From contig WBMV01004773.1 of assembly GCA_013396655.1 (NCBI GenBank), forward strand, positions 62,001 to 126,000: a stretch of 64,000 nucleotides of DNA, written 5' to 3'. The position numbers and the translations under genes were made by a program. This DNA comes from Campylorhamphus procurvoides (lineage: Eukaryota; Chordata; Aves; Passeriformes; Dendrocolaptidae). Within the stretch, counting starts at the first letter, position 1, and every line of letters starts with the position of its first letter. Below are positions 13,580 through 27,500 of the stretch, one piece after another. The notes beneath the pieces are model-generated. The model worked only from the letters and a program-made list of their open reading frames with translations, did not search any database and was not told the DNA's origin.

Positions 13580-16500
13580 ATTTGAATACAACTTCTAGGA
13601 CATTTTTGTCCCTTTGATCAGCGTCTATACTACAATAATGTGTCCTTAAATATTACTTTAAATGCATGAATTTTTAAAATCCAAATACAGAACTTCTTTC
13701 TCAGATGCCTTTATCTGCCTCATACTCATTCTTTAAATACATCTAAAAGCTTTGAATAGATACTCAAGGTTACATCACTGATGCTGAAACAGTTTTTAAA
13801 ATATTCACCCATTTGTCCCATGTAATGAGGACTAAAAAGATCTACCATAATGGGCACTGGTTGGAATAGAGTTTTCAAGAGTGAATTCCCTTAAGCAGAA
13901 TTGTAAAGCAATTATGGATATAGACTTTATTTACATGATGTACTGCCCAAGGTGAAACACAATAGAGGAAACATGGGACATGAAAGGAGATTATGTAGAA
14001 AATGAATTACTGAGAAACTAAATGGTTTTGGTAATGGGGCAAGAAGCTAAGCTACAGAGAAAGAGGTAAAAGCAATTATTAACATTTATAGCTATTGACT
14101 TGAAATTGAAAATAGGTCCTTGTGACTGTGGGAGAGGTCATGGTTTGTGGCACAGAGCAAATACAAGCATAGCTTATTCTTTGTCTTCATCTCATCATTC
14201 TTGCTCAGTGAATATACTAGATTCTGATCTTTCATCTCACTGCCCCCCACATGCAATTTTAAATTATCTCTCCAGTCCAAAGTAAAGCATTTTGCTTCTG
14301 AGGTGTTAAACATTTCCTTGCTTGCAAAATGAAAAATAATGCAGTCTGAGATAATTAATGTCTATTTCTTCCTCATTTTAATTTAAGTGGCTCAAAACTT
14401 CCTGCTGTTTCCTTACACCTTACTCAGTGAAGATGTGGTATTTTCCTTCCATTATCATATAGAGGCTTACAGACAGACATAGAGTGAAAAAAAATACAAT
14501 GAAAAAGCTCAAAGAAAAAAATGTTATAACTTTATAGAGAGAACCACACAATTGTTTTACTTGTGTCTTTGCATTAAATACAATTTGTTTGGGCTTCATT
14601 GTGAAGACTACCTTGATCCATACTCCCAGAAGTAGGAATATCACAAAGCAAAAGGCTGTGGTTTCAGAGCAGGTATTTGTAAACAGGGAAGCATGACAAG
14701 ATTATTGTCTCTACTCCTGTTTCCTGTCATCAGATTTGGCACTAAAGCTGAGATGGTTGAGTGTCTTTCTGATTGCTAGTTGTAGGTTTTACGTTCAACT
14801 AGATACAAATCAGGCTGCATTGCATTGCTTATCTGAGCTCTTGTATTACACTAGAAACAATTATAGTTGCTTTCCCTAGCTGGGAAAAAAGGGTAAAAAG
14901 CATAATAAGACCCAGGCAAAGCAAAGCCTCCCTAGACAAAGTAAGAGTGAAATACAAAGACAAGCCAAAGCACAGCTTTTTAATTTTTCCCAAACATATT
15001 TGAGATAAAAAGCTTTAACTGGCAGGATTAGCAATTCTGCAGTTACAGATATGTTTATTGGGCTTCACGAGCATCACTCAACTGGTATAAGCTAGGAACC
15101 ATTTCACCTCTTTGAAAAGAGCTGTATTTCTCTGCATTAGCTGGGATCTGTCACATTGTATTTATTCATGAAATCATGCTAATCTGCCGATTTTGGTACA
15201 GGCTTCCTAGATGCTGTTGATGGACAAAGGGAAAATGCATACTTATTTGTAACCCACACTGAGCTATGCCATTTTGGGGGCATTTCAACATTACAAAGTG
15301 TCTAATTGCTGTAGGGGAATAACTGATTGACTTAATGAACTGAATTCTCCAGCAATAAAGGGCATGCAGAACTGAGATTCAGATTCAGAGATGAAGGGCA
15401 AGAAGCTAGCATTAGCAATACTTACACAACATTAGAAAACAATCCTGACTTTCAATGCCTGAAATATTCCAGAAAGAAGCTTAGGCTAAAGAAGTGCTTG
15501 CTATTGTCTCTCTGATTTATGTGCTACAAGCTGTATTGCACTGAAAGAAAAGACATTTATTTTTTTGTGCTGAAAAACATACAGAGGATTTGTGGGAGAC
15601 TAGTTTTTCTGATACTGTGTCCAGCAGCTGCTTTGGTTTTGTATCCCATTTCTCCTTCTCCCTTGTACTTATCTTCTAATTCTCGGTCATATGCCATTTG
15701 AGCAAAACTACAGGGCAAGAGAACAAGTGCTCAACTCTTACCTACTCCCCTGCCCACAATGTCTTTACATTTTGGAATTACCTGGATTCACTACAAGGTT
15801 TTACAATAGATTGTATTCACATGGATTTTCTTAATTTTATGTTTTCCCTATAAATCCTGAATATTAAAAATGCAGCAAAGGATTGGAAATGTGAGGGATC
15901 TGTTTCTATTTTTGCAGAAATATATACTGTTATTCTCACTACCTAAGTAACGCAAGAGTTTAGTGCCAGATCTCTGGGCAAATCTGTCCCAAGTGTAAAA
16001 TTAATGACTTCCCGCAGCAAACTCCGTTAGCACAGAAAATCATCAATATTTTTCTGTGATGATAGAAAAATATGCATCATTCTGTAATTCTTGCTAATGT
16101 GTGCAAACAATAACACATAAGGCAAAGAAATTACTGGTACAAAAATAAAGTATGAATAATAAGATGGAGACTATTGTGAAATATGTTGCATAAATACATA
16201 CAGAAATTACGACTGTTTTTCAGTTAGTCTACAAGTCCATGTGATCTAGCAATCCGCTTCAGCCTGTAACAAGCTGAAGGCTAGTTTGCTTCAGTGGGGA
16301 TGAAAAGTTGGTGACAACTCCCAGCTCATCTGGGAGAAATTATTTATTCGGTTCTTTCGACAGTTATGTACAGTTCCTAACAAGAAGTATGATTGTTTGT
16401 ATTTCAGCAATAAATTAAGATCTTACTGCTTCACTAAGTTAGTGTTATAAGTTGTGTCACTTCAAGAATTCTTACACCCACACAAATAATTTGCTATTAC

Positions 16501-16997
16501 ATACGAAACCACATGAAAGACCAAGAAATGCATTAAGTAATGTACTTCAAGAATGCATCTGTACTCCTAGGTAAACTCAGCATGGCAGAAGAATGGATCA
16601 GATGCACTTGTTTCTCAGTATCCTGAGGTGCTGCTTTGCTCCTCAGTATTGTATGCTTCTGATGCTCAATTTCACCTTCTCTTTTCTTACACATTTCAAT
16701 GACTTGCATTAATAAACTTACAATGATTTGGAAAGTCAAATATGTAAATTCACATACATAGGTAAAGCAGTCAGAAGCAAAAGAAATTTAACAAATTGAA
16801 AGGTAGTCTAGCCTTAAAATGAAGCAATCACCCACAGAGAATGCAAGAACAAGGGCTATGATATCCACCAGGATTTCTGTGATCCTAATTGAACAGCAAT
16901 ACAGAAACTGAATAGTTGTATGAATTGACAGCTTCCCTTTCTACATTTCCCATCCACGTACAATGAAAAAAACCCACAACCCTGTACAGAATTAAGT

Positions 16998-17012
16998 AAA
17001 AAAAAAAAAAAA
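16998..17012 (+). repeat. Poly(A) run of 15
   Basis: Uninterrupted A run in the large CDH12 intron, with no recognisable retrotransposon attached. Confidence 0.8.
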
Positions 17013-18197
17013 GTTTTAAATGTCAAGGTGCATTTAACATTCCTAAACTGATACATTCACCCTGTGTTATACTCTGAGATTCTAGGTTTTATTCCACTGC
17101 CAATTTGACAAGCTGAAAAAAAAAATCACTGTCCAATTTATTTGTTGCTAGTCAATCTATCTAAATGCTATATTGCAGTACATATCTGGATTGCGTAAAA
17201 AACCTAAATAATAGATAATTTTAACCCTTCCTTGTCTGCATAACAGTATTAGTTAACCATTCCACATCTGTATCTTTACATCATTTTTCTTTATGCAACA
17301 TATTTTAGGACCTTATTCCATTATTTCCTCTTCCTGTATCTACTTTCAGATATCTCCCTTTATTCTGTAGTCACCAGCTCCTCCCCCTGCCCTTTCTTGG
17401 GTAAGATGAAAAGTATTTGAGAAATCGAAACAGCCATTCAGCTCCAGTATTACCTAACACTGCACACATGGAACAATATCCTGAACTGAGGAAAACAGGC
17501 AAGTACAGTAAGCACAGACACAAGCACACCTATTTTGGCAGACCCTGACTGGAAAACTCTCTGTTGGAGCAGGGATACAGGACAGGAGGATGTAAATGAG
17601 CCTAGAGAAACCTTTGATACTAACCACCTGAGCACACTTTCTATTTGGAAGACTTCCCTTTTAAAATGTAATTATTCTACACATAGTTTCAATTCACAAG
17701 AACTCTGTGGTCTACACAGATTACAAAATTTCTTTTAAAAACTGATCATTAGAATCTAATGTACTGCTGTTACACAAGTGCATTTATTCCTTCCCTCTAA
17801 AAATACCTAACACCTGATTTTTTTTCCCAGGATAAAAGGGCAGGTGTGGGTGTCAGAGACTTTAATTCAAAAAAATTGAGAAAGAAAAACAACAATGCAA
17901 TTGCTGCTGATGCAATTCCAATAAAATAGTTTTTCTTTCTTCCCCTCAATCACAGACATATCCCTGTGCAGAGGACATTTAGGGACAAAGCAAAATCTGC
18001 TTACAACATAGTCACTGCAAATGTTTTCTGATCCCAAAAATTTGGATAACGTAGGGCATCTTCTGAATAGTCAGTTAACATGCATTATTCAGGCAAGACT
18101 AAAGCTTGTGTTGAGAGGAGTTACGACATTACTACAGAATGGGTCAGATGAACGACAATCTGCAAAATAGGTATATGGAAACAAGGAGAAACTAAAA

Positions 18198-18254
18198 TCA
18201 CAAAGTCATAGAATCACTTAGGTTGGAAAAGACCTTTAAGATAGGTGTGTCCAA
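18198..18254 (-). mobile_element. CR1 3'-end fragment, minus strand
   Basis: The plus strand shows GTCATAGAATCACTTAGGTT directly followed by GGAAAAGACCTTTAAGATAG. This is the hallmark 3' tail of young avian CR1 elements in reverse complement. Only about 57 bases are recognisable, so this is an extreme 5' truncation. Confidence 0.8.
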
Positions 18255-18496
18255 TGGAAAAATGATGCGGTAAAAGAAAGGTGAACAAAAAGAGAAAATA
18301 ATGTTTTGGGGTTTTTTTTTAAGGTCATAGGAAAAGAAGGTTTTGTTTCTATTTAAAGCTGAAAATTATTTGCAATAGGAAGAGGTGTCTTTGTACTAGC
18401 TTTGTACAGGGCTTTTAGAAAAGACTCCCAGCTGTGAGTAGGCTTTCCAAGTGCTATAAGAATTTCAAAAAACAGTTAAAAATGCCAATTAAAGGA

Positions 18497-18534
18497 TGTG
18501 TGCATGTGTGTGTATATATATACACATATATATA
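18497..18534 (+). repeat. TG/TA dinucleotide microsatellite
   Basis: Alternating purine-pyrimidine TGTG…TATATATACACATATATATAC. It contains the self-complementary core GTGTATATATATACAC. Confidence 0.85.
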
Positions 18535-21500
18535 CCAAAAATAATTATTTGAATTAGTAAGATGCACATATTTTATCATCATGACTGATTTTCCCAGAGA
18601 TGTATTTCTATGTCCTTTTTCTGTCTAGTAAAATATTTACTTTCAGTAATGGCATTCTTCTGACTAATTTTTACAAAAATATAGTCAACATACTTCTGAA
18701 TTTTGCAGTGTCTTTTTGTCCAAATTAGATTAGAATACAAACTTATTCAAGGATAATGAAATAAAAATAATTTATATTATTTTTCTAAGGAACCCTATTT
18801 GGCAAATAAAGTTGACCTTTATTTAAATTAAAATACCGATTATCCAATTAAGTAAAACATTATCTCTTTCTGTCATGGGGATTTAGTCTAAGCATACAAA
18901 GTAAGATCACACTTTTCCAATAATGAGTGTGGTTGTTAGTAAGTTGACAGCAAGTAAGTCATTAGCAAGGAATAAAACCAGTACTGGACCTGGTCAGTTC
19001 AGATGAATTCTCATCCCTATGAACATCAGTCACATGGGAGGTCAGGGATTGTTATTTTTCGAATTCTGCTCTACATGAATATTTCTGTTGCATTACATAT
19101 AATTTAATAACAACACTTGTAAAATCACAGTGAAAAAAAACTTTTATGAAATTCTATAGGCACAAAAAGATATTGGTTAAATAAAAATAGTTATGCACTA
19201 GTAAAATATTGAAAATAAAAAATGATCAATAAAGTTGTAAGACAATGTCATTATGCAAGTAATTGTATATACAAATTACAAGTTGCATATATTTCTGTTT
19301 ATTATTTCTGCATAATCATTTCAGTTGGAGTTGATGCATACGGAAACACTGCATTCTGGTCCTCTGCCTTAAACTTTAATGTAAGAAAGAATATCAGAAG
19401 TAATTTTTTAATTAAATTATTCATACTGATCTCATAAAACTCCATGTTACAATGTGCTCTGTGTACATATGTTGATAGGTTTAAGTCTACAGTTACGTTG
19501 AATGTCATTTGAGAGAAATGTTTTGCAGAATGGTAACAGCTGATGGGGCCATGAAACTGTTGAAGCCTCTACATATTACCATAGTAAGGGAACAGCATAA
19601 TCACAAGTTTCAACAACAAATCCCACTACTGGCCATTAGACAGCAACAGGAAAGAAAATTTGTGGAAATTTATCAACTTCCAATTTCTTCTTTGTCCCAT
19701 GTAATCTTATATATTCTGATGAAGTAATATGAGCTACAATGAAGCGTGCAGCTGCTCATGACAGCTCAGTGGAAAATGATTTCACCATCTTATTACATTT
19801 TTATAAGTTTGGAATTTTTCAAAGTATTTAGCAGGAACAGAGCAAGGGATTGAGTCTGAAACCTTCAGAATCCAAAGACCTTAATGCATCAGATGGGAAA
19901 AGTGATATTGTGCCACATATCTTCATACATAGATGTGGCCTTTCTTTTCACTACTGTGCACCTGAAATATATGGTAAATGATCTCATGGTTTGAAGGAGC
20001 CTGTGGAAGACATCACCTGTTACAAATGGACACATTTCAGTTGGCACCAGTAGAGCTGGTTTGATTTACACCTGTGAAAACACTGGTGCTCCCTCAGCAC
20101 CACTGCCTGGCTGAAGTCCCAGTGCCTAAGTGGGGGCATAATGTTGATGTCCAAAACTGAGAAATGAGGGAAGGGCATTTGCCATAAACAGGGGTCTGGG
20201 GGAAAAATTGTCACAGCCTTAGGCAGGATGTATTCATTTTCAAGGCAACACTTATTTTTTTGATTCTGAAAAATAAATGAAGACAACATTACAATCAAAT
20301 TCTCCACACTTGCTATTTAATTGTGCAAGATCTGCAAAATGCTCAATAGCATTGCTGTAATCAATTAAAATTGCAAGTATGGAGGGGTGGGCATCTTTTT
20401 AGGTAGTGTATACAACTGCAGTATTTCCATTTTGAAACAGGAAACTAAGAATCAAACAGACCTGCATCTCTCTAGATACCACATACTAACAGTAATACAT
20501 TATTTTGCAGTATGTTCTCTGCTCTATTCCTTCTACAACATATATATAAAAGATCAATGCATAAAAATATGAATTATGCTGTATGAATAAATATAATAAA
20601 AACAGACATTACAGACTTAGGAAGTCTTTACATGACATATGTTACATACAAAGCAAAATTGTAAGACACCTATTACAGGAGAGTTTATAAATTCTAATGA
20701 CTAATAACATTTATGAAGACAGTCTCTCTGAAGATCACCAGATAGCCACTGTTCAAAAAGTTGAGAACAAACAGGATCTGATATAGCCACATGTCACTGA
20801 ACTTAAGCTTGTTGGCAAGGTTAGATATTTTCAGTCTAAAATGAGTTTATTTTTGTGGAGTGAAATGACAAAATCTCTTTTCTTTCAAGTGTGTGCGAAT
20901 GTGATCCATTTTCTATAGAATAATACTCTACAGATGTCTTTAGCTACATGGTATAAAATCATAGTTGACTAGGCCATTTCACAGAAAAAAATGTTAGCAT
21001 CAGAGGACACATGCCTGATTCTTCATCTCACCTAAAAATGAGTCATGATATTATGTACTTGTTTTTTACCTTGGGATTTAATTTCCCATGGAAGCTATAG
21101 CTACAGCCAGTCAGTTGCATGACCTTTTGTCTCTTACAGGAATTACCCTATTGATGTCAGTAGGAATATCTCTGTGTGGCTGTAGGATTAGCTGTATGTC
21201 CCAGGGTATGCCATTCTGCCTCTGAAGTGACAGACAAAAAGAGAGCTCCCTGATGATGACTGCCATGCTGCTGGAAGAGATGATGGCTCTGAGCACATCA
21301 CACTCCTTCCCTTGATGGCATTCACTTCTCCACTCTAAACATCTGGAGCTAATTGAATTCCCCTGAAATTCTTTATACCACACTGTTGCATCTAGTTCAA
21401 GAAGGCTTTTGCAAGTCTGGGTCTTTTGAAATTAACTATGGAAAACTCAAACTTTTTCTTGGAGTTGTTTTTCTGAGCAGTCAGCAACCCATATGAGGGA

Positions 21501-24500
21501 CAGTAGCAGAGAGGCAGCATACATTTCCACACCACAGCTGCAACCAGCAGAAGAAATGTATCTCCAGCTATGTAAGTCATAAATACATCTAAAGTTGCTT
21601 AACCCAGTACTCTACCTATGCTGAAATTTTTCTGTCAAATATGATATTAAAAAAAAAATCACTGATAAATATACACCTTTTAAGCACTTTCAATAGGACC
21701 TCTGTCATAAAGCAAAAATGACAGGTTCTTGCAGGTAGAACATGAAAAGAAAGGCTAGAGCTGTAGGGTCTCCTCCTTTTTGAGTAAACACATCACTGGA
21801 AACATATGCTGAATGAGTATCAGTTCAAATCCATTGCATTTGTAGAGATCAAAGGTTGTAAACTCATTATAAAAGCTTATGCTTAATTTGACATTGATTG
21901 GAACTTTAAGTAGCAAATTTCTCTTCTGCTATTTATTTTTTTATTTATACCAGTGTATGCTGCAACTCCAGTTTGATCTTGGATGGGTTTAGAGCAAAGG
22001 CCTATTACATTCTGTTGGTGCTGATGAAGCTGTCTTCATTTTGGCAAACATGCATGCAAAAACACAAAAACTAAAAAAAGGGTAACATAATCCAGCAGTC
22101 ATGAACGAATAATGCTTAATGTGCAAGAGATACAGGAATAGAAGGTACAGCAAAGAAAATGAAAGACCTGATGCATCAATTCCAAAAATGCACAATCACA
22201 GGAATCATGTTACAGCCGTAAGATTTCCTTGTGACAATATTTTTAAAGTCTGTATTATCATATAGAAACTGTTGATTTTCCTCAGGTTCCAGAAGCAGTA
22301 TAGAAAAGGGTTGTGTTGTATGAATTTCTTTCATTTTGATGAAGCAATACAGATATATAGCACACTGAATAGTTTGCATTTTCTTCTAGCTTGACACACA
22401 GATGTTTTTTGGAGGTTTTGCAAAAATAAGAAAAAAATAACTTTCAGTGGGATCTTTTAACTAATCAATTTACGTGTGGGAGAAAAGTAGATTCTTAAGA
22501 CACAGGTAAAATGTTTGTTCTTCAGGCTTGGATTATTTTAAACAAACAGCATTTATACAGCATTATGCAGAACAGAATCAAGTCCCAGAAATCCTGTGTA
22601 TATTGCAAGTTATGGATAGAATAATATTTCACAATCATTAAGCTGCACTGTGTAAGAAGGGTATGCCTTCTCTTTTTTAAAAAATGTCACACCTGTGTGC
22701 TAACAAGAAAAGGAAAATTATCATCCACAGCTCAAGGCTAAATAATTTCTGCTTAAATGGAGCAGTTTAATTATAAATCTGAATATGATTGTCTCTGTAA
22801 TTTAAAAAAAAAAAGTGTTGAGTTTACCTGACTATATGCCAGCTATAGCTACCACTTGCAAGATTTACTCATGTTTTTAATTAATAAAGAAAAATGTTCC
22901 TGAAAATCAGTGGAGAATACAATATAATAGATAAAAAAATTTAAAAGCTTTATAATTTCAAACAGAATTGTTTGGCTGCTGTAAGATACCTGTTTTCTAT
23001 AGCTGTGGCTGTACTTATGTTTTATACTGATGAGATGAAAGAACAGCCACCTCTGGTGCTGCTATTGGGGATGCAGGAGGAAAAGAAGAGCAGAGAGTCA
23101 TTTTATCCCAGAGACAAGAGGGCAGGAAGGTTATTCCTACAGAGAACTTGGAAGATGGAAGAAGCAGGAAGTGAGGTATAAGAACTGTGACAGGGTGAGT
23201 TTATATTCTATTCTTTTTCTGACAGAACTGCTCAGGGAAACAACCGAGATGTTAATTTGTTCCTAATCCTCCTGCATACAGCTCTTTGAGAAGTCCTGGG
23301 GAAAATAATTTACAGGGGCAAAATCTCTTCAGTCTCCAGGGAAGTGTAAGTGTGTCCATAAAGCCTAAATCTTGGACTTGAGAAATTCAATGGCAAAACT
23401 CCCATTGTGTCTAATTTTGTTCACTAATAATTAGGGCCTTGCAAGAGCTAGCAGAGTCCTTTCCTGCAGAGCATTAGCAGGATACTCTCCTGCAGACTGA
23501 GGGTAAACATTCTCTCTTGTTTAAGTTCACACACTTAGGGAAATTTTCCTTTCACCTTTAAGTTTTACCAAGCTAAAGATCTTAAAATGGAAACAACAAA
23601 AGCCTTCCTTTATGTGGAAATCATGCACCATCTCTCTATCTATCCCCTCCCAGCCCTTTGATTTTCCAGAAATTCAAAGAATAATATTTGTTCACTTCAA
23701 CATTCAAGGGAAAGGATAAACTTGATGAAAAAAAATGCTTTTTGTAGTATTAAAAATAAACTTTCTGTTAGACAGGAGTTACTGTGAAATCCTTCCACTG
23801 GTGCAGGAGTGAGTTGCTATGTGGCAGCGGTATTATCCATTTATAAATGTTCACAGAAGGCTTCTTTCACTGACAAATGTTGTAGCCTTGGACAGATAAT
23901 TTCACCTGCATTTGCAGTAGCTTCTAATTATGATCAAGGAAGTCATCTTCATAAAGGGAACTGGTTTTTAGCAATTTTCCTAAAAGCCATTCCTTTGGTT
24001 TGATAAATGACAAATATGCCTTTTTGGGAACATAGGAATAGACTTATCTACCAGAAAATAATACATTCATTGTCTGGAGACCTTCTGAGCATCAAACATC
24101 ATCTTTCCTTGGCTGTCTGCCTTTAAGTTTTCACAGATTTGCAACACAGTTTCAAGTTCATCATCTTACAACACTTGATCCAAATGTAAAAATGTAAAAC
24201 CTGTTTGTGCCTCTCCAAAAAGACAATGTAAATATTTTTACTTACTGAATAATAGTCTCTACCGTGAATAAGGCACTTTAATAAAACACACAATCTAGTG
24301 ACATTATTTTCAATTTTACCTGAAAGATGTTTGTAGAGAAACTCTATATTAGTTAATGATAATGCAGACCATTGGTACCTATTTAGAATTAGATTAGATC
24401 AAATTAAATAACTCCTGTTTGTTAATGAAACTCTTACTCTAGTAATATTTGTATCATGAAATGAATTCATGTTAACAATAAAAGAGAATGTAGTCTTATT

Positions 24501-27500
24501 TACATAGGAAGAGAAGTCAATTACCACATCCAATTAATTCAGGCAGGTAAAATATAAACGGAGCACTTTTGTTTAAACCAAGTCAAATAATAAACAGGTA
24601 ATTACACTTATTTACTAATGAATTTGACAAAAATTACTAAGCCAGAAAAAAAGTTATTTCCATTGCTCTTTGTTTTCTTTTTTTTGAGGGAAAAGTGCTC
24701 TAGAGACACAAATTACTGAATCTGTTTAAAGCTAGCATCTTTAATTCTATTAGAAAGCTGAGTATTAAAATATTTATTTTCAGTGCAAATTTATTTGTTA
24801 GAAAAATCTCGTTTCTTTGAAGGATATCTGATGATGGTTGATCTTCTTCAGCATGGATTCAAGGAATCGGATTCAGTGTAGGGAAAACTGCCTTTTGAAC
24901 ATATTCTTTTGTGAGTAGTGCTTACAGTAATTGAAGAGTAATGCACTCTAGCACTGAGGCAAGCTGTATCTTTCTATCTTGTTCAGGAGGCAAGATCTAA
25001 CTGCTAAACTCTGATCATAGTGTGTGACATAGCAGCTACAGCCTGTATAAAGACAGTGTGCAAGCCACCCCTGGAAAGCCACACAAGGATGTACTCTGCA
25101 GCATTACAGTTTATTTCCAGGGAATTTCCTGTTATTTACAGGGAATAACATGTAACTGACAAACCCCATATCCACAGCCGGGCACAGGTCTATTTGTAAC
25201 AGCCACAGAGTGAGTTCTATTAAAGGAACGCTGGGGAGTTTGACTCAATAGGAACAGATAAAGGCTTTATTCATTGAGCTTCCCACCTTCCTACCCTCAC
25301 CTTCCACACGTGCACAGGGAAATAGCCATCCTTGTTGAGCTGCTATGAGATCCAATTTAGAGCTACATCCTTTCCTCCAAAACGAAGTATTTTGAGAGGC
25401 TGGCTTAGCAGAATGAAAAGAACACGGCATTCACTTGTAGTGGGCCTTTTTAAGCTTTCAGAATAGATTCATCCCTTGTTGGCATCCAGCTGGCCTTGTT
25501 TTGAGTGCTGCAAAATGTGCTTTGAAAAATCATATAGCACAGACAGGAAAAAAAATTAAGCAAGATCAAGCTTTTGATTTACTACATGTGTGCCTTAAAA
25601 GTGCATATTTTTCATCTTAATTATACATTTACAGGAAACATGAATTGGTGTTGTGGGATGCCAAACACCTGTCACAACAAAATTTCATGCTATAAAATCA
25701 TGAATAAACTATATGCCAGCACGCTTACAGTCTTATCAGGATGATGTTCTTCTGTAAGAATTCAACTGAATAATAAATTTTCTGTAAATATTCTTTTAAA
25801 ATGGATAAAATTAGTGATACACCCTAATAAAGACTCTGAAATTCATAAATACATCAAGATTTCTTTGCTAATTTGTTCATTAACTTAATGACCTAGTTAA
25901 GCTGAGCTTATCCAGCATGATTAAAATCGCATTACAATACCAATCTCACATAAAGTAAAAATAATCTTGAAATTAGTTTGTTTTAAACCACATTTCCAAG
26001 TAGTGGTGTTTCCATTACTGGAACATCTGGTATCTGAAGCAATAGTGATACACTTTCTTCCTAATTTGATATAGCAGCTGCAGCTAGTAACCGTGGAGCA
26101 TTTCTGGCTTCCTGAAGCATGTATTTTGTCAACTGTTAGTGTTGTGAACCCCTGATAACAATTTTGGGGCTTGTGTTACTCCTTTGCTATCAGCACCAGG
26201 TAACTGACCAGGGAATATGAGATTTCTCAGAGATTTTTCTTTTTCAGAAAGAACTATTAAACTTCACCCTTGTAAAGATGAACATACACAAATTCATTCT
26301 TAAGTGTGAGATAAATGCCAGATGGAAACTGTATTTTAGAAGAAAAAAACAACAGGAAAATCTGAAGATTTCTCTTCATTCCATAAATTAAAAAAATATT
26401 TTGCTCATGTACATGAATGAATGCAGATACCTGCCCTCTCTACTTAAACAAGTTTGGCCTCAAAAAGCACTGTTTTCACTTTTAAGAATGAGCAACAAGA
26501 AATATTTCTGGAGGATGGAAAAAACCTGTACAGAGTGTTTCTGTAACTTGACTGTAATCTGTGAATATCATGACTTTAATAGGCAGATGAATAGGTGTTT
26601 CAGCCAGGCTGGGCTGTACAAAGCACCACTAAGAAGAGACACATATCTGGCTATGAAGAGGTTCTAAAAGAGCAGTTATGTATCTCAGCTGCAGGGTATT
26701 TCTCCCCATGGCTGCAGTGCAGCCTTTCTACCATTCATCCCTTCTCAACACAACACAGACTCATCAGAACCATGGAGGGAAGGCGTTAAGTTCTTCCAGA
26801 TGACTTCCCAAAAGTGGAAGTAAACCTTTGTTTTCCCAGCATCTTGACTACATTTTTTTGGCTGATCTCGCTGTTTCCCCTGCCTCTATCCTGCAGAAGC
26901 ACATGTGCCATGCCATGCAAGGACAGCAGATACTAGCTCTTTCTCTACTTAGTTCACAAGACCTCTTACATTTCCTGTCTGAGAAGTACTGCCAGCTGTG
27001 AAGAGGATGGAAAAGCACTTTTCCCTGTGGACAGGCAAAATAATAAACTAGGCATGACAACAGCAAATTAGCAGCACATATCAGCACTGCAGGGTATATA
27101 TAGGATTTGTGTGGCAACATGCTGTCAGAGTCCTGGAGGTATTACAGACTTTGACAAAGGGAAGTTAATGATGTTCAGGTTCTACAAACCCATGTTCATA
27201 TAAGAGCTAGATATGATAACTTTACATCAATTTAACTAAGTTAGAGGAAGAAAACCAGACAAAGAAATAGAATGGTACAAAGAAGCCCAGTGGTACAATT
27301 TGTAAACAGAATTCAATGAAAATGTAGTTACTTTAATGGCAGTACTCTACCATTGAGCTGCCTTCCAGCACAATAGCAGCTGTAGATGAGTGTTAAGTTT
27401 GCCCTTCATTCAAGCCATAGAACCTCAAAGGTCAGAGAAATTAAGCAGAATAGTCTAACTTCATAGAACTTAAATGGTCAATCTCAGCAACTCCAGCTGA

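Noticed and set aside
20020..20310. Possible old amniote interspersed repeat
   Set aside because: Phrases like GGTTTGATTTACACC vaguely recall old amniote repeats, but the resemblance is too short to support a call.
27338..27363. tRNA-like D-arm on the minus strand (GGCAGCTCAATGGTAGAGTA)
   Set aside because: It resembles the A-box and D-stem of a tRNA gene, but no anticodon stem, B-box (GGTTCRA) or acceptor stem follows. A chance match or a very old fragment is likelier than a tRNA gene.
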